Shown here in pieces: positions 43,010 to 51,731 of a DNA stretch of 64,000 bases; the first letter of the stretch is position 1, and each line of letters begins with the position of its first letter. The translations under genes were made by a program, and so were the position numbers. The notes beneath the pieces were generated by a model. That model was given only the letters and a program-made list of their open reading frames with translations, did no database searches and was not told the DNA's origin. The stretch lies in NCBI RefSeq assembly GCF_018881835.1, contig NZ_JACVPO010000002.1, positions 372,001-436,000 of the forward strand, given 5' to 3'. Source of the DNA: Polynucleobacter hallstattensis (lineage in GTDB: Bacteria > Pseudomonadota > Gammaproteobacteria > Burkholderiales > Burkholderiaceae).

Positions 43010-43972
43010 ATGAAATCATTTTTCCAGCTTATTGCACGTCATCGTGTACTGGCAAGTACTCTTTTCTTGATGATCTTTCCTTTCATCATGCCGTATGAGG
43101 CACTTGCTATCAATATCTTGATCTTTGGCTTGTTCGCGATGGGATTCAATCTCTTGTTCGGCTACATGGGATTACTGTCCTTCGGACATGCAGCCTTCCT
43201 TGGTATCGGCAGCTATCTTACCGGTATTGGGATCGTCCATTACGCCATGCCCTGGGGTGCCGCAATTCTAGTAGGCGTGATTGGTGCAGCCATCGGTGGA
43301 CTGCTCATGGGTTTCTTGGCTATCCGCACGAGAGGCATCTACTTCTCAATGGTCACCCTTGCCTTAGGTCAAATTGTGTTCTATGGTTTTTATAAGGCAG
43401 AGAGCTTGACTGGCGGAGAAAATGGTTTGAGAGGTGTCCGTGTCGATACTTTCAATATCTTAGGCATGCCGGTAGATTTTTTAAATCCAATGATCAAGTA
43501 CTACATCATTCTCTTCTTTGTTGTTATTGCCATGTGGCTAATCTCGCGCATTCTCAACTCACCACTAGGCGCGGTAATGGAAGCAATTCGTGAAAATGAG
43601 AAGCGTGCTGCTGCCTGCGGATTCGATGTGACCCGTACAAAGCTCCTGGTATTTATATTATCGGCAGCGATCTGTGGATTAGCAGGTTCATTGCGTGCCC
43701 TGCACCTCTCGATCGTTCCAATTGACTCATTGCATTACCTACAATCAGGGCAAGCAGTCATGATGAGTATTTTGGGTGGCATGGGCACTTTCTTTGGCCC
43801 ATTCTTTGGCGCCGCTGTCATGCTGTATTTGGAAGATGTAGTGACTACCTTTACCAAACATTGGATGGCCGTCATTGGACTAGTCTTTATGTTCTTTGTA
43901 TTGTTCTTCCCGCAAGGAATCTGGGGAACGATCTTGAGTAAGCTAAACCTGAATCAGGATTCAAAATCATGA
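43010..43972 (+). CDS. ABC transporter permease, LivM type
   Basis: A 320-residue permease: FGLFAMGFNLLFGYMGLLSFGHAAFLGIG, RTRGIYFSMVTLALGQ and AICGLAGSLRALHLSIV are LivM hallmarks. The ATG at 43010 is used rather than the TTG at 43001, which is only 6 bases after the livH-type stop. It overlaps the next gene by ATGA. Confidence 0.93.
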   Translation: MKSFFQLIARHRVLASTLFLMIFPFIMPYEALAINILIFGLFAMGFNLLFGYMGLLSFGHAAFLGIGSYLTGIGIVHYAMPWGAAILVGVIGAAIGGLLMGFLAIRTRGIYFSMVTLALGQIVFYGFYKAESLTGGENGLRGVRVDTFNILGMPVDFLNPMIKYYIILFFVVIAMWLISRILNSPLGAVMEAIRENEKRAAACGFDVTRTKLLVFILSAAICGLAGSLRALHLSIVPIDSLHYLQSGQAVMMSILGGMGTFFGPFFGAAVMLYLEDVVTTFTKHWMAVIGLVFMFFVLFFPQGIWGTILSKLNLNQDSKS

Positions 43973-44724
43973 GCAGTCCAAATCAAACTCCCATCCTTGA
44001 AGCTCGCAATGTCAGCAAGAGTTTTGGGAAATTCAAAGCTTTACAGGATGTCTCCACCACTTTTATGCCTGGCACTTTGACGGCAATTATTGGCCCTAAT
44101 GGTGCAGGTAAGAGCACTTTCTTTAATGCTCTCAGTGGAGCCTTTCCACCTTCAAGTGGTCAAATTCTATTTAACGGTAAAGATATAACCGGCATGCAGC
44201 AACATGAATTTGCCCGCATTGGTATCTCCAAAAGCTTTCAAATTACCAATGTATTTAAGCAGCTAACTGTTCATGAAAATGTGCGCGTTGCTGCCCAAAT
44301 GGAAACGGCGCGCTATAACTTCTTACGTAATGCGCAAAGTTACCCAGAACCCATTGAACTTGCAGACCAGCTTTTACGTCGCGTCAACTTAGAGCATCTC
44401 AGAAATAAAAAAACGGGTGACTTAGCCCATGGTCAACAACGTGCTTTAGAAATTGCGATGGCCCTCGCCTGTAATCCCAGCCTTCTTTTACTAGATGAAC
44501 CAACTGCTGGAATGTCTCCTGAAGAAACCCTCGTCATGATGGATCTCATCCGCACACTAGCCAATGAAAGAACGGTGATTTTGGTTGAGCATAAGATGAA
44601 ACTCATCATGGGTTTATGCAAACGCATCATTGTTCTGCATCATGGTGAGTTTTTAGCTGAAGGCACTCCAGAAGAAATTCAAAATAATGCAGAGGTAAGA
44701 CGTGTATACCTAGGTCAAGGTTAA
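43969..44724 (+). CDS. ABC transporter ATP-binding protein, LivG type
   Basis: A 251-residue ATPase: Walker A GPNGAGKST, Q-loop KSFQITNVFKQ, signature-like DLAHGQQRALEIAMAL and Walker B LLLLDEPTAGMSPEE. It pairs with LivF-type protein to energise import. Confidence 0.94.
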   Translation: MSSPNQTPILEARNVSKSFGKFKALQDVSTTFMPGTLTAIIGPNGAGKSTFFNALSGAFPPSSGQILFNGKDITGMQQHEFARIGISKSFQITNVFKQLTVHENVRVAAQMETARYNFLRNAQSYPEPIELADQLLRRVNLEHLRNKKTGDLAHGQQRALEIAMALACNPSLLLLDEPTAGMSPEETLVMMDLIRTLANERTVILVEHKMKLIMGLCKRIIVLHHGEFLAEGTPEEIQNNAEVRRVYLGQG

Positions 44725-44737
44725 TGAAAGTTTATAT

Positions 44738-45442
44738 ATGTTGCGCATAGAAAATTTAAACGCCTGGTACGACCGTAGTCACGTGCTTCAAGGCGTCTCG
44801 CTGGATGTCAATAAGGGTGAGATTGTTACGCTGATGGGAAGAAATGGTGCCGGTAAAACTACCACCCTGAGATCCTTGATGGGCCTTCTCCCTAAAAGAG
44901 AAGGAAAGACCACCATTGATGGCACTTCTTTTTTAGATCTTGCAGCGCATGAGCGTTATCACCTTGGACTGGCATATGTTCCTGAAGATCGTCGTATTGT
45001 TCCAGGGCTCACCGTCAAAGAAAATTTAGAGCTGGGCGTGATTTCCAAGAAAAATCGTGGTGATATGAGCGCCTTGGTCGATGAAATCGCCGAAACCTTT
45101 CCGCGCCTTAAGGAAAGGTTGTATCAAGACGGTACCTCCATGTCTGGTGGTGAGCAACAGATGTTAGCAATCGCAAGGGCCATGATTGCCAAACCAAAAG
45201 TGATCTTGCTGGATGAACCATCAGAGGGAATCATGCCGGTATTAGTTGAAGAAATGTTTGAACTGTTTGCCAAACTCAAGCAACAAGGCGTAACTATTCT
45301 GCTTGTAGAGCAAAATGTTCAGCAAGCACTTAAGATTTCTGATCGTGCCTATATTTTGGATCAGGGTCAAATTGTTTTCCACGACACCGCTCAAAATCTT
45401 TTGAATAACGACGAGATTCAGCAAAAATACTGCGCCGTTTAA
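44738..45442 (+). CDS. ABC transporter ATP-binding protein, LivF type
   Basis: A 234-residue ATPase: Walker A GRNGAGKTTTL, AYVPEDRRIVPGLTV, signature SMSGGEQQMLAIARAM and Walker B ILLDEPSEGIMP. Last gene of the import operon; 16 bases from the converging DedA-like gene. Confidence 0.94.
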   Translation: MLRIENLNAWYDRSHVLQGVSLDVNKGEIVTLMGRNGAGKTTTLRSLMGLLPKREGKTTIDGTSFLDLAAHERYHLGLAYVPEDRRIVPGLTVKENLELGVISKKNRGDMSALVDEIAETFPRLKERLYQDGTSMSGGEQQMLAIARAMIAKPKVILLDEPSEGIMPVLVEEMFELFAKLKQQGVTILLVEQNVQQALKISDRAYILDQGQIVFHDTAQNLLNNDEIQQKYCAV

Positions 45443-45458
45443 TCCCTCAAAGTCTTGC

Positions 45459-45962
45459 TTAGATTAGGCCTAGCCAATGTCCCAATTGGTGCCAAACGCT
45501 GGTGGGCACCAAAGTTAACAACCAGGTCATCGTGAGATAGCGTAATAGCTTGCCAATAAACATGTAGATTAAGCATGGACCCCAAGCAAGCCTGAGCCAC
45601 CCTGCTGCCAAACACAAGGGGTCGCCAAAGCCAGGCAACCAAGATAACAAGAGCATCTTTGGCCCCCGCTCTTCGAGCCAGCGCTGCATTCTGCCATTAC
45701 TAGGTCCTTTAAGGGATTCAAAACTATTACGGCTAATCAGTCCAAGCCACCAATCCAACATGCCCCCTAATGTATTGCCGATAGTAGCAACCATAATGGC
45801 GATCCAATACAAGTGGGGGTTAACTGAAACGTACCCAAATAGGATGGGCTCGGAGCCAACGGGCAGTAAAGTTGCGGAGATAAAAGCGCTAATAAATACC
45901 GCTGGCAAACCAATTGATGGCATCCCAAAGAAGTCAAAGAATTGACTGAGCATTTGCTCCAT
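45459..45962 (-). CDS. YqaA/DedA-like membrane protein
   Basis: A 167-residue inner-membrane protein. ISATLLPVGSEPILFGYV and TIGNTLGGMLDWWLG, then LSWLPGFGDPLCLAAGWLRL, match the YqaA branch of the VTT/DedA family, proposed to move lipids or ions. Convergent with the importer; no link to the catabolic genes is visible. Confidence 0.87.
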   Translation of the reverse strand: MEQMLSQFFDFFGMPSIGLPAVFISAFISATLLPVGSEPILFGYVSVNPHLYWIAIMVATIGNTLGGMLDWWLGLISRNSFESLKGPSNGRMQRWLEERGPKMLLLSWLPGFGDPLCLAAGWLRLAWGPCLIYMFIGKLLRYLTMTWLLTLVPTSVWHQLGHWLGLI

Positions 45963-46003
45963 TAAGCAGGAACTCCGGACGGTTTAGCAAGTAAGCGCTT
46001 GGT

Positions 46004-46058
46004 CATCCTTCAAGTATGCCCCAATAGAAGCTCTGGTCGATCATACTGATGAAGGATG
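46004..46058. repeat. Long imperfect inverted repeat between dedA-like and acyl-CoA dehydrogenase genes
   Basis: CATCCTTCA-AGTATG at 46004-46018 pairs with CATACT-GA-TGAAGGATG at 46042-46058: fifteen base pairs with a two-base bulge and a 23-base loop. In the plus direction ATTTATTTT follows. It may be a terminator-like element, small RNA or 5' leader structure; no gene explains it. Confidence 0.5.
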
Positions 46059-46147
46059 CATTTATTTTGACTCGCCCGTAATTCTGAATTCTTGCTTAAA
46101 CTGTAGGCCTCAACATTATTTAACCTCCTCCACTTTTAGATAGCGAT

Positions 46148-47317
46148 ATGAATCACCCCATCCCTAAGCCAGACCAATATCAAGACATGCGTGAAGCTTT
46201 GCGCGACCTCTGTGGCAGCTTTGATTCTGCTTACTGGCAAAAGGTAGATCACGAACGTGACTATCCAGAAGCGTTTGTAGATGCTATGGCCCAAGCGGGC
46301 TGGTTAGCTGCATTAATTCCTGAGGAATATGGTGGCTCTGGCTTGGGTTTGGCTGAGGCTTCAGTCATCATGGAGGAGATTAATTTCTCCGGCGGTAACG
46401 CTGGCTCCTGTCATGGGCAGATGTACAACATGGGCACCTTGCTGCGCCATGGCTCAGACCTGCAGAAGAAGCTGTACCTCCCCAAAATTGCTACCGGTGA
46501 ATTACGCCTCCAAAGTATGGCAGTGACTGAGCCAACTACAGGCACCGATACCACCAAACTCAAAACTACTGCCGTCAAAAAAGGTGATAAGTACATTGTC
46601 AATGGTCAGAAGGTTTGGATCTCCCGCATACAGCATTCTGATTTAATGATTCTGCTAGCGCGCACCACTCCATTAGCAGAGGTCAAGAAAAAATCAGAGG
46701 GTATGTCGATCTTTATCGTCAATCTCAAAGATGCTATTGGTAATGGCATGGCAATTCAGCCGATTGCTAATATGGTCAATCATGAAACCAATGAAGTCTT
46801 CTTTGATAACTTAGAGATTCCAGCTGAGAACCTCATTGGTGAAGAAGGCAAAGGCTTTAAGTACATCTTAGATGGCCTTAATGCTGAGCGCGTCCTTATT
46901 GCAGCTGAGTGTATTGGTGATGCTTATTGGTTTGTTGATAAATCACGTCGTTATGCCAATGACCGTGTGGTGTTTGATCGTCCCATTGGTAAGAACCAAG
47001 GTATTCAGTTTCCTATTGCCGATGCTTTTATTGAGACTGAGGCGGCTAACCTGATGCGCTTTAAAGCATGCGAACTATTTGACAACAATCAAGCTTGTGG
47101 TGCAGAGTCCAACATGGCAAAGTACTTAGCTGCAAAAGCTTCTTGGGAGGCGGCAAACGTTTGTCTACAAACTCATGGCGGTTTTGGTTTTGCTAATGAA
47201 TATGATGTTGAGCGTAAGTTCCGCGAGACCCGCCTCTATCAAGTTGCGCCGATTTCCACGAACTTAATCTACTCTTACGTTGCAGAACATATTTTAGGTC
47301 TGCCACGCTCCTTCTAA
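46148..47317 (+). CDS. Acyl-CoA dehydrogenase family protein
   Basis: A 389-residue flavoprotein: LRLQSMAVTEPTTGTDTTKL contacts FAD and substrate; GKGFKYILDGLNAERVLIAA, QTHGGFGFANEYDVERKFRE. The place of the common catalytic Glu (YEGT) reads YQVAP, so the base is elsewhere or the reaction differs. It oxidises a CoA thioester and passes electrons to ETF. Followed 46 bases later by a CoA-transferase, a pair that would activate and oxidise an acid. Confidence 0.88.
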   Translation: MNHPIPKPDQYQDMREALRDLCGSFDSAYWQKVDHERDYPEAFVDAMAQAGWLAALIPEEYGGSGLGLAEASVIMEEINFSGGNAGSCHGQMYNMGTLLRHGSDLQKKLYLPKIATGELRLQSMAVTEPTTGTDTTKLKTTAVKKGDKYIVNGQKVWISRIQHSDLMILLARTTPLAEVKKKSEGMSIFIVNLKDAIGNGMAIQPIANMVNHETNEVFFDNLEIPAENLIGEEGKGFKYILDGLNAERVLIAAECIGDAYWFVDKSRRYANDRVVFDRPIGKNQGIQFPIADAFIETEAANLMRFKACELFDNNQACGAESNMAKYLAAKASWEAANVCLQTHGGFGFANEYDVERKFRETRLYQVAPISTNLIYSYVAEHILGLPRSF

Positions 47318-47363
47318 TTTGGTAGATCTTTTGATTGATTCAGTTTTTTAGAGAAGTAATGAC

Positions 47364-48548
47364 ATGAGTATTCGCCCTTTAGATGGCATCACTGTGGTTT
47401 CCTTGGAACATGCTATTGCCGCTCCTTTTTGCACGCGCCAATTAGCTGATTTAGGAGCGCGCGTTATTAAGGTGGAGAGGCCTGGTGCCGGAGACTTTGC
47501 CCGCGCTTATGATGAGCGTGTCAACGGTATGTCCTCTCACTTTACTTGGGTCAATCGCTCCAAAGAAAGTCTGACCTTAGATCTCAAGCAAGAATCTGCG
47601 CTAGCAGCACTAAAGATGCTTCTCAAAACGGCTGACGTTCTGGTGCAAAACTTAGCACCTGGTGCGGCAGCACGGATGGGATTGACTATAGAACTCCTGC
47701 AAAAAGACAATCCGGGTTTGATTTTGTGCGACATCTCAGGCTACGGAAATAACGGTCCTTATCGCGACAAAAAGGCCTATGACCTTTTGATTCAGAGCGA
47801 AGCTGGGTTCTTATCCGTTACCGGCACTCCAGAAACTCCTAGTAAAGCAGGTAACTCCATTGCTGATATTGCCGCAGGTATGTATGCCTATACCAATGTA
47901 CTCGCAGCACTATTGCAGCGGGGCAAGACTGGCAAGGGCTCTACGATCGATGTATCTATGCTCGAGTCTCTGGGTGAATGGATGAGTTATCCACTCTACT
48001 ATGCCTATGAGGGTGCGACACCCCCTCCTCGTAATGGCGCATCTCATGCCACGATCTATCCCTATGGTCCTTTTAAGGCGGGCGATGGTGGCACCATCAT
48101 GCTGGGCTTACAAAACGATCGTGAGTGGGTTTTATTCTGTGAGGTGGTGCTTGAGAATCAAGCCCTCGCCAAAGATGAACGCTTTGATAAAAACTTTAAG
48201 CGCAATGAAAAGCGCGATGAATTACTTTCCATTATTGATGCGTGCTTTAGCAAACTGACTACCGAGCAGGTCATAGCAAAGCTGGATCAAGCTCAAATCG
48301 CCAATGCCCGACTAAATGATATGCAAGGCTTATGGAATCACGATCAACTCAAAGCACGCGAGCGCTGGGTACAAGTTGGATCACCCGTAGGTCCCATTAC
48401 AGCAATGCTGCCGCCTGGTAGCAATAACAGCTTCGAATACCGCATGGATGACATTCCTGCTGTAGGTCAGCATACTGAAGCAATCCTATCTGAGCTTGGT
48501 ATTGCCGCAAGTGAGATTGAGGTAATGCGCAGTAAAGGAGCGATTTAA
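47364..48548 (+). CDS. CaiB/BaiF family CoA-transferase (family III)
   Basis: A 394-residue protein: LDGITVVSLEHAIAAPFCTRQLADLGA, KVERPGAGDFAR, and catalytic Asp in KKAYDLLIQSEAG. Family III enzymes move CoA from a donor such as succinyl-CoA to a free acid. Partner of the acyl-CoA dehydrogenase. Its stop overlaps the cardiolipin synthase stop tail-to-tail by 4 bases. Confidence 0.9.
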   Translation: MSIRPLDGITVVSLEHAIAAPFCTRQLADLGARVIKVERPGAGDFARAYDERVNGMSSHFTWVNRSKESLTLDLKQESALAALKMLLKTADVLVQNLAPGAAARMGLTIELLQKDNPGLILCDISGYGNNGPYRDKKAYDLLIQSEAGFLSVTGTPETPSKAGNSIADIAAGMYAYTNVLAALLQRGKTGKGSTIDVSMLESLGEWMSYPLYYAYEGATPPPRNGASHATIYPYGPFKAGDGGTIMLGLQNDREWVLFCEVVLENQALAKDERFDKNFKRNEKRDELLSIIDACFSKLTTEQVIAKLDQAQIANARLNDMQGLWNHDQLKARERWVQVGSPVGPITAMLPPGSNNSFEYRMDDIPAVGQHTEAILSELGIAASEIEVMRSKGAI

Positions 48549-50020
48549 AGTAGAGGTGAAGCTAAGTGTGCCGCATTCTCTAGCAAAACACGCCAACGTG
48601 GTCGCTTAGCCCAGCTTACTGGATCAACTAAATCAGATTGGGCTAAGTAGGACTCAATCAGTGTCTCAAGTTTGGCGCAAAATGCATCGTTGTAGACAAT
48701 TAAGCTGATTTCAAAATTGAGGCGCAAGCTTCGTTGATCAAAATTCACGGATCCAAAAATCGCTACCTGCTTATCTATTAACAAACTCTTGGTATGCAAC
48801 AAGCCGCCATGGAATTCAGCGATATTGACGCCAGCATCCATCAGGTCTGCATAAAAGCTATGGCTACTCCAGGCGACTAAGGCTGAATCGTTCAATTTGG
48901 GAACAATTAAAGTGACCTTCACACCGCGACCGGCTGCTGCCATCAGCGCCTGAATCAAGCCATCATCTGGACCAAAGTAAGGCGTAGTAATGATGAGCTC
49001 CTTACGTGCGTCCATGATGGCAGAGAGGAGCACCTGATACAAGATGTCATCGCGATATACAGGCCCTGAAGAAAACTCTTGGGCAAGCACTCTTCCCTCG
49101 CTCGGAGTGGCAGCAGGTGCTACGGCTCTAAAGTGGGAAATCTTAGGGTTATCAACACTCCAGTCAAATGAGAATGTCAGCTCAAACTGAGATGCAACCG
49201 GGCCTTCAATTCTGACCATGGCATCCACCCACTCACCCACACCGGAGTCTTGCTTAAAGCTGCGCGGATCGACCATGTTCATGCTGCCAGTCCAAACGAC
49301 GGTGTTATCGATCACAAATATTTTGCGATGCAGTCTGAGATCCGCACGGCGAAATTGAAAGCGGCCAATTTGAATTGGTAATGCCTCAGTCACTTGAATA
49401 CCGGCTTTTCTAAAACGATTAGGCCAACTGGATTTAAACCAGTCCTTACTTCCTAATGAATCTAATAACACTTTACAGGCCACGCCGCGTTTAGCAGCCG
49501 CAATTAAGGCCTCGCCAACGCGATCAGCATCGCCACCCAATGCCCATATATAAAACTCCAAATGCAGTGATTTTTTTGCCTGATTAATTTCATCAATAAA
49601 ATGCTGCAAGATTTCTAGTGAGATGGTAAATAACTCTATCTTGTTGCCAGCAATAACAGGGGATCCATTTTTGGATTCGGCTAACAAGCTCAGGGCCCTA
49701 CCCTCAATTGGTAGTTGTAGCTTATCGGCTTGATAGTGCTGACGCATCTCTGCCGTGATGGCCGCATACTCCTTATCCATCCGAATAATTTTTCTCGTGA
49801 GCTTACGACCCACAGGACGCTCACCAATCAAGATATACAGACTGATGCCTAAGAGCGGGAACAAGACCACAATCAAAAACCATGCAATCGCAACACCTAC
49901 AGGTCTTCTGACAGAAATTAATCTAAATCCAAACAGAATCACAATGACTGCATGGACTATGGGGACCCAAATTAAAGAGAATCCAAAAATAGAGCCTAAT
50001 AGAAAATTTAATATGCTCAT
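48545..50020 (-). CDS. Cardiolipin synthase (phospholipase D family)
   Basis: A 491-residue membrane enzyme. Two N-terminal hydrophobic helices (about 5-60) precede two HxKx4D active sites: LHRKIFVIDNTVVWTGSMN and LHTKSLLIDKQVAIFGSVN. It condenses two phosphatidylglycerols into cardiolipin, ClsA-like in layout. It overlaps the next gene by 4 bases. Confidence 0.92.
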   Translation of the reverse strand: MSILNFLLGSIFGFSLIWVPIVHAVIVILFGFRLISVRRPVGVAIAWFLIVVLFPLLGISLYILIGERPVGRKLTRKIIRMDKEYAAITAEMRQHYQADKLQLPIEGRALSLLAESKNGSPVIAGNKIELFTISLEILQHFIDEINQAKKSLHLEFYIWALGGDADRVGEALIAAAKRGVACKVLLDSLGSKDWFKSSWPNRFRKAGIQVTEALPIQIGRFQFRRADLRLHRKIFVIDNTVVWTGSMNMVDPRSFKQDSGVGEWVDAMVRIEGPVASQFELTFSFDWSVDNPKISHFRAVAPAATPSEGRVLAQEFSSGPVYRDDILYQVLLSAIMDARKELIITTPYFGPDDGLIQALMAAAGRGVKVTLIVPKLNDSALVAWSSHSFYADLMDAGVNIAEFHGGLLHTKSLLIDKQVAIFGSVNFDQRSLRLNFEISLIVYNDAFCAKLETLIESYLAQSDLVDPVSWAKRPRWRVLLENAAHLASPLL

Positions 50021-50772
50021 ATGATTTCCAGTTCAGCAGTGATACCTAGGTGATCCGAGAGCCTCAACCATTCATGCAAAACTGCTGCTGAATGAATCTT
50101 TAACCCTCGTACATAAATTCGGTCCATCGGAAGCATAGGCTTCACACTAGGAAAGGTTTTTGCGGGAGTGCCTGTCAGCACCTCAAAAACTTCATTAAAA
50201 CCAGCGGCACGCATCGGCGCACTGACACGATTACGCCAATCGTTAAAGTCGCCCGCAACAATGGTTGGGCCACCCTCTGCAAGCGAATCAATGTAACGAA
50301 TAATTTCGTCCAATTGACGCTCTCGCCCTCTTTCAAATAAAGCTAGATGCACACAAAAACAATGAATCGGCGTTGCAATACCTTCTAGCTGTGTAATGCT
50401 ATGTAGCAAGCCCCGCCTCTCAAATCGATAGGCTGAGATATCGTAGTTTTCACCCTTGTGTAATGGTCTCTTTGAGAGAATGGCGTTGCCATGATGGCCA
50501 TCTGGATACTCAACATTCTTACCGTAGTGCCAATCATGCCAAAAGTCTTCGGATAAAAAATGGGTGAGCTCTGTTAGTGGCCATTGGCTAAATCTCCTGA
50601 TCCGCCCACGATGCTCTTGCTGAAGTTCTTGAAGAAATAGTAAGTCCGGATGATGGCTACGCATTTTTTGACGCAACTCATAAATAGTCGATTTTCTGTG
50701 CAAGGGTGATAGCCCCTTGTGGACATTCATGGTCATGACGCTAAAGCGACCGAGTTGCACTGGTGATATCAA
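50017..50772 (-). CDS. Endonuclease/exonuclease/phosphatase family protein
   Basis: A 251-residue EEP-fold hydrolase: VMTMNVHKGLSP, LLFLQELQQEH, VAGDFNDWRN and the final LSDHLGITAEL give the Asn, Glu, Asp-Asn and Asp-His metal and catalytic sites. It often sits upstream of cardiolipin synthase in proteobacteria, as here, suggesting a role in phospholipid or phosphodiester metabolism. Confidence 0.9.
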   Translation of the reverse strand: MISPVQLGRFSVMTMNVHKGLSPLHRKSTIYELRQKMRSHHPDLLFLQELQQEHRGRIRRFSQWPLTELTHFLSEDFWHDWHYGKNVEYPDGHHGNAILSKRPLHKGENYDISAYRFERRGLLHSITQLEGIATPIHCFCVHLALFERGRERQLDEIIRYIDSLAEGGPTIVAGDFNDWRNRVSAPMRAAGFNEVFEVLTGTPAKTFPSVKPMLPMDRIYVRGLKIHSAAVLHEWLRLSDHLGITAELEII

Positions 50773-50969
50773 AACTGTCCTGCAGCACGCTGTCGTCGTA
50801 CCCGCGCCAAATAGATTTCACCCTCAACCAATTCTTGGCACTGCATACACTTATTACAAATAGAGGCCTGATCGCGTAACTCTTCAATCGAATCGATCGG
50901 ATGCCCGTCAAGATATTCGCGAAGATCAACATCAAGGACCTCGTTACAGAGGCAAATGACTTCAGCCAT
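50769..50969 (-). CDS. BFD-like [2Fe-2S]-binding protein
   Basis: A 66-residue protein from the ATG at 50967-50969: CLCNEV near the start and ASICNKCMQCQELV later provide the C-x-C and C-x-x-C pairs of BFD-like domains. May carry electrons to release iron from bacterioferritin, or act elsewhere. Overlaps the next gene by 4 bases. Divergent from tupB; a longer start at 51014 enters that promoter. Confidence 0.8.
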   Translation of the reverse strand: MAEVICLCNEVLDVDLREYLDGHPIDSIEELRDQASICNKCMQCQELVEGEIYLARVRRQRAAGQF

Positions 50970-51035
50970 GAGTTCAAAAAAGGGAAATTGTTTGCATTTA
51001 TGCCATTTTGCCATCCCCTTGCTAGAATCTAGCCC

Positions 51036-51731
51036 ATGTTGATGACCTTTCAGGACGCTTTCGGACTACTTTTGCATTTAGATGCTGGAGTCATTGGCAT
51101 TGTGCTGATCTCACTTCAGGTCAGCTTAAGCGCTTTACTCCTCGGCACGATTCTGGGACTACCCATTGGCGCCCTATTGGCCACAGAGGAATTCAAGGGT
51201 AAACAAACAATTACGCTGGTCCTAAACACCCTCATGGGCGTTCCAACTGTGATTATTGGCGTCATTGTGTACCTGCTACTCTCTAGAACAGGGCCATTAG
51301 GAGTATGGGGATGGCTATTCACACCCAAAGGCATGATCCTGGCTCAAACACTGCTCACAACCCCCCTCATTGCCGCCCTGAGCCGCCAAATCCTAGAAGA
51401 TTCTTGGAGAATTCATCGGGATTCCTTTATGGCACTTCGCTTACCTAGGCTTTCCGCCCTGAAATGGCTTATTTGGGACTGCCGGTTTTCTCTCACGATT
51501 GCAGTTTTAGCGGGGCTGGCTAGAGCCATATCTGAGGTTGGCGCAGTCATGATCGTGGGTGGCAATATTGATAAATCCACTCGCACCATGACAACTGCAA
51601 TTGCACTTGAAACCAGTAAAGGTGATCTCCCATTGGCGCTTGCCTTAGGCATTGTTTTGTTGGGTATTGTTTTGCTGGCAAACCTCTTTACATTTGTAGT
51701 TCGCCATTTTGCGGAGCGGCGCTATGGTTGA
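51036..51731 (+). CDS. tupB: Tungstate ABC transporter permease TupB
   Basis: A 231-residue permease with five or six helices. LMGVPTVIIGVIVYLLLSRTGPLG and AISEVGAVMIVGGNI are the family signatures; the latter is the ABC permease coupling loop. It imports tungstate delivered by TupA. Its binding-protein gene is at 6135, some 45 kb away. Confidence 0.9.
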   Translation: MLMTFQDAFGLLLHLDAGVIGIVLISLQVSLSALLLGTILGLPIGALLATEEFKGKQTITLVLNTLMGVPTVIIGVIVYLLLSRTGPLGVWGWLFTPKGMILAQTLLTTPLIAALSRQILEDSWRIHRDSFMALRLPRLSALKWLIWDCRFSLTIAVLAGLARAISEVGAVMIVGGNIDKSTRTMTTAIALETSKGDLPLALALGIVLLGIVLLANLFTFVVRHFAERRYG

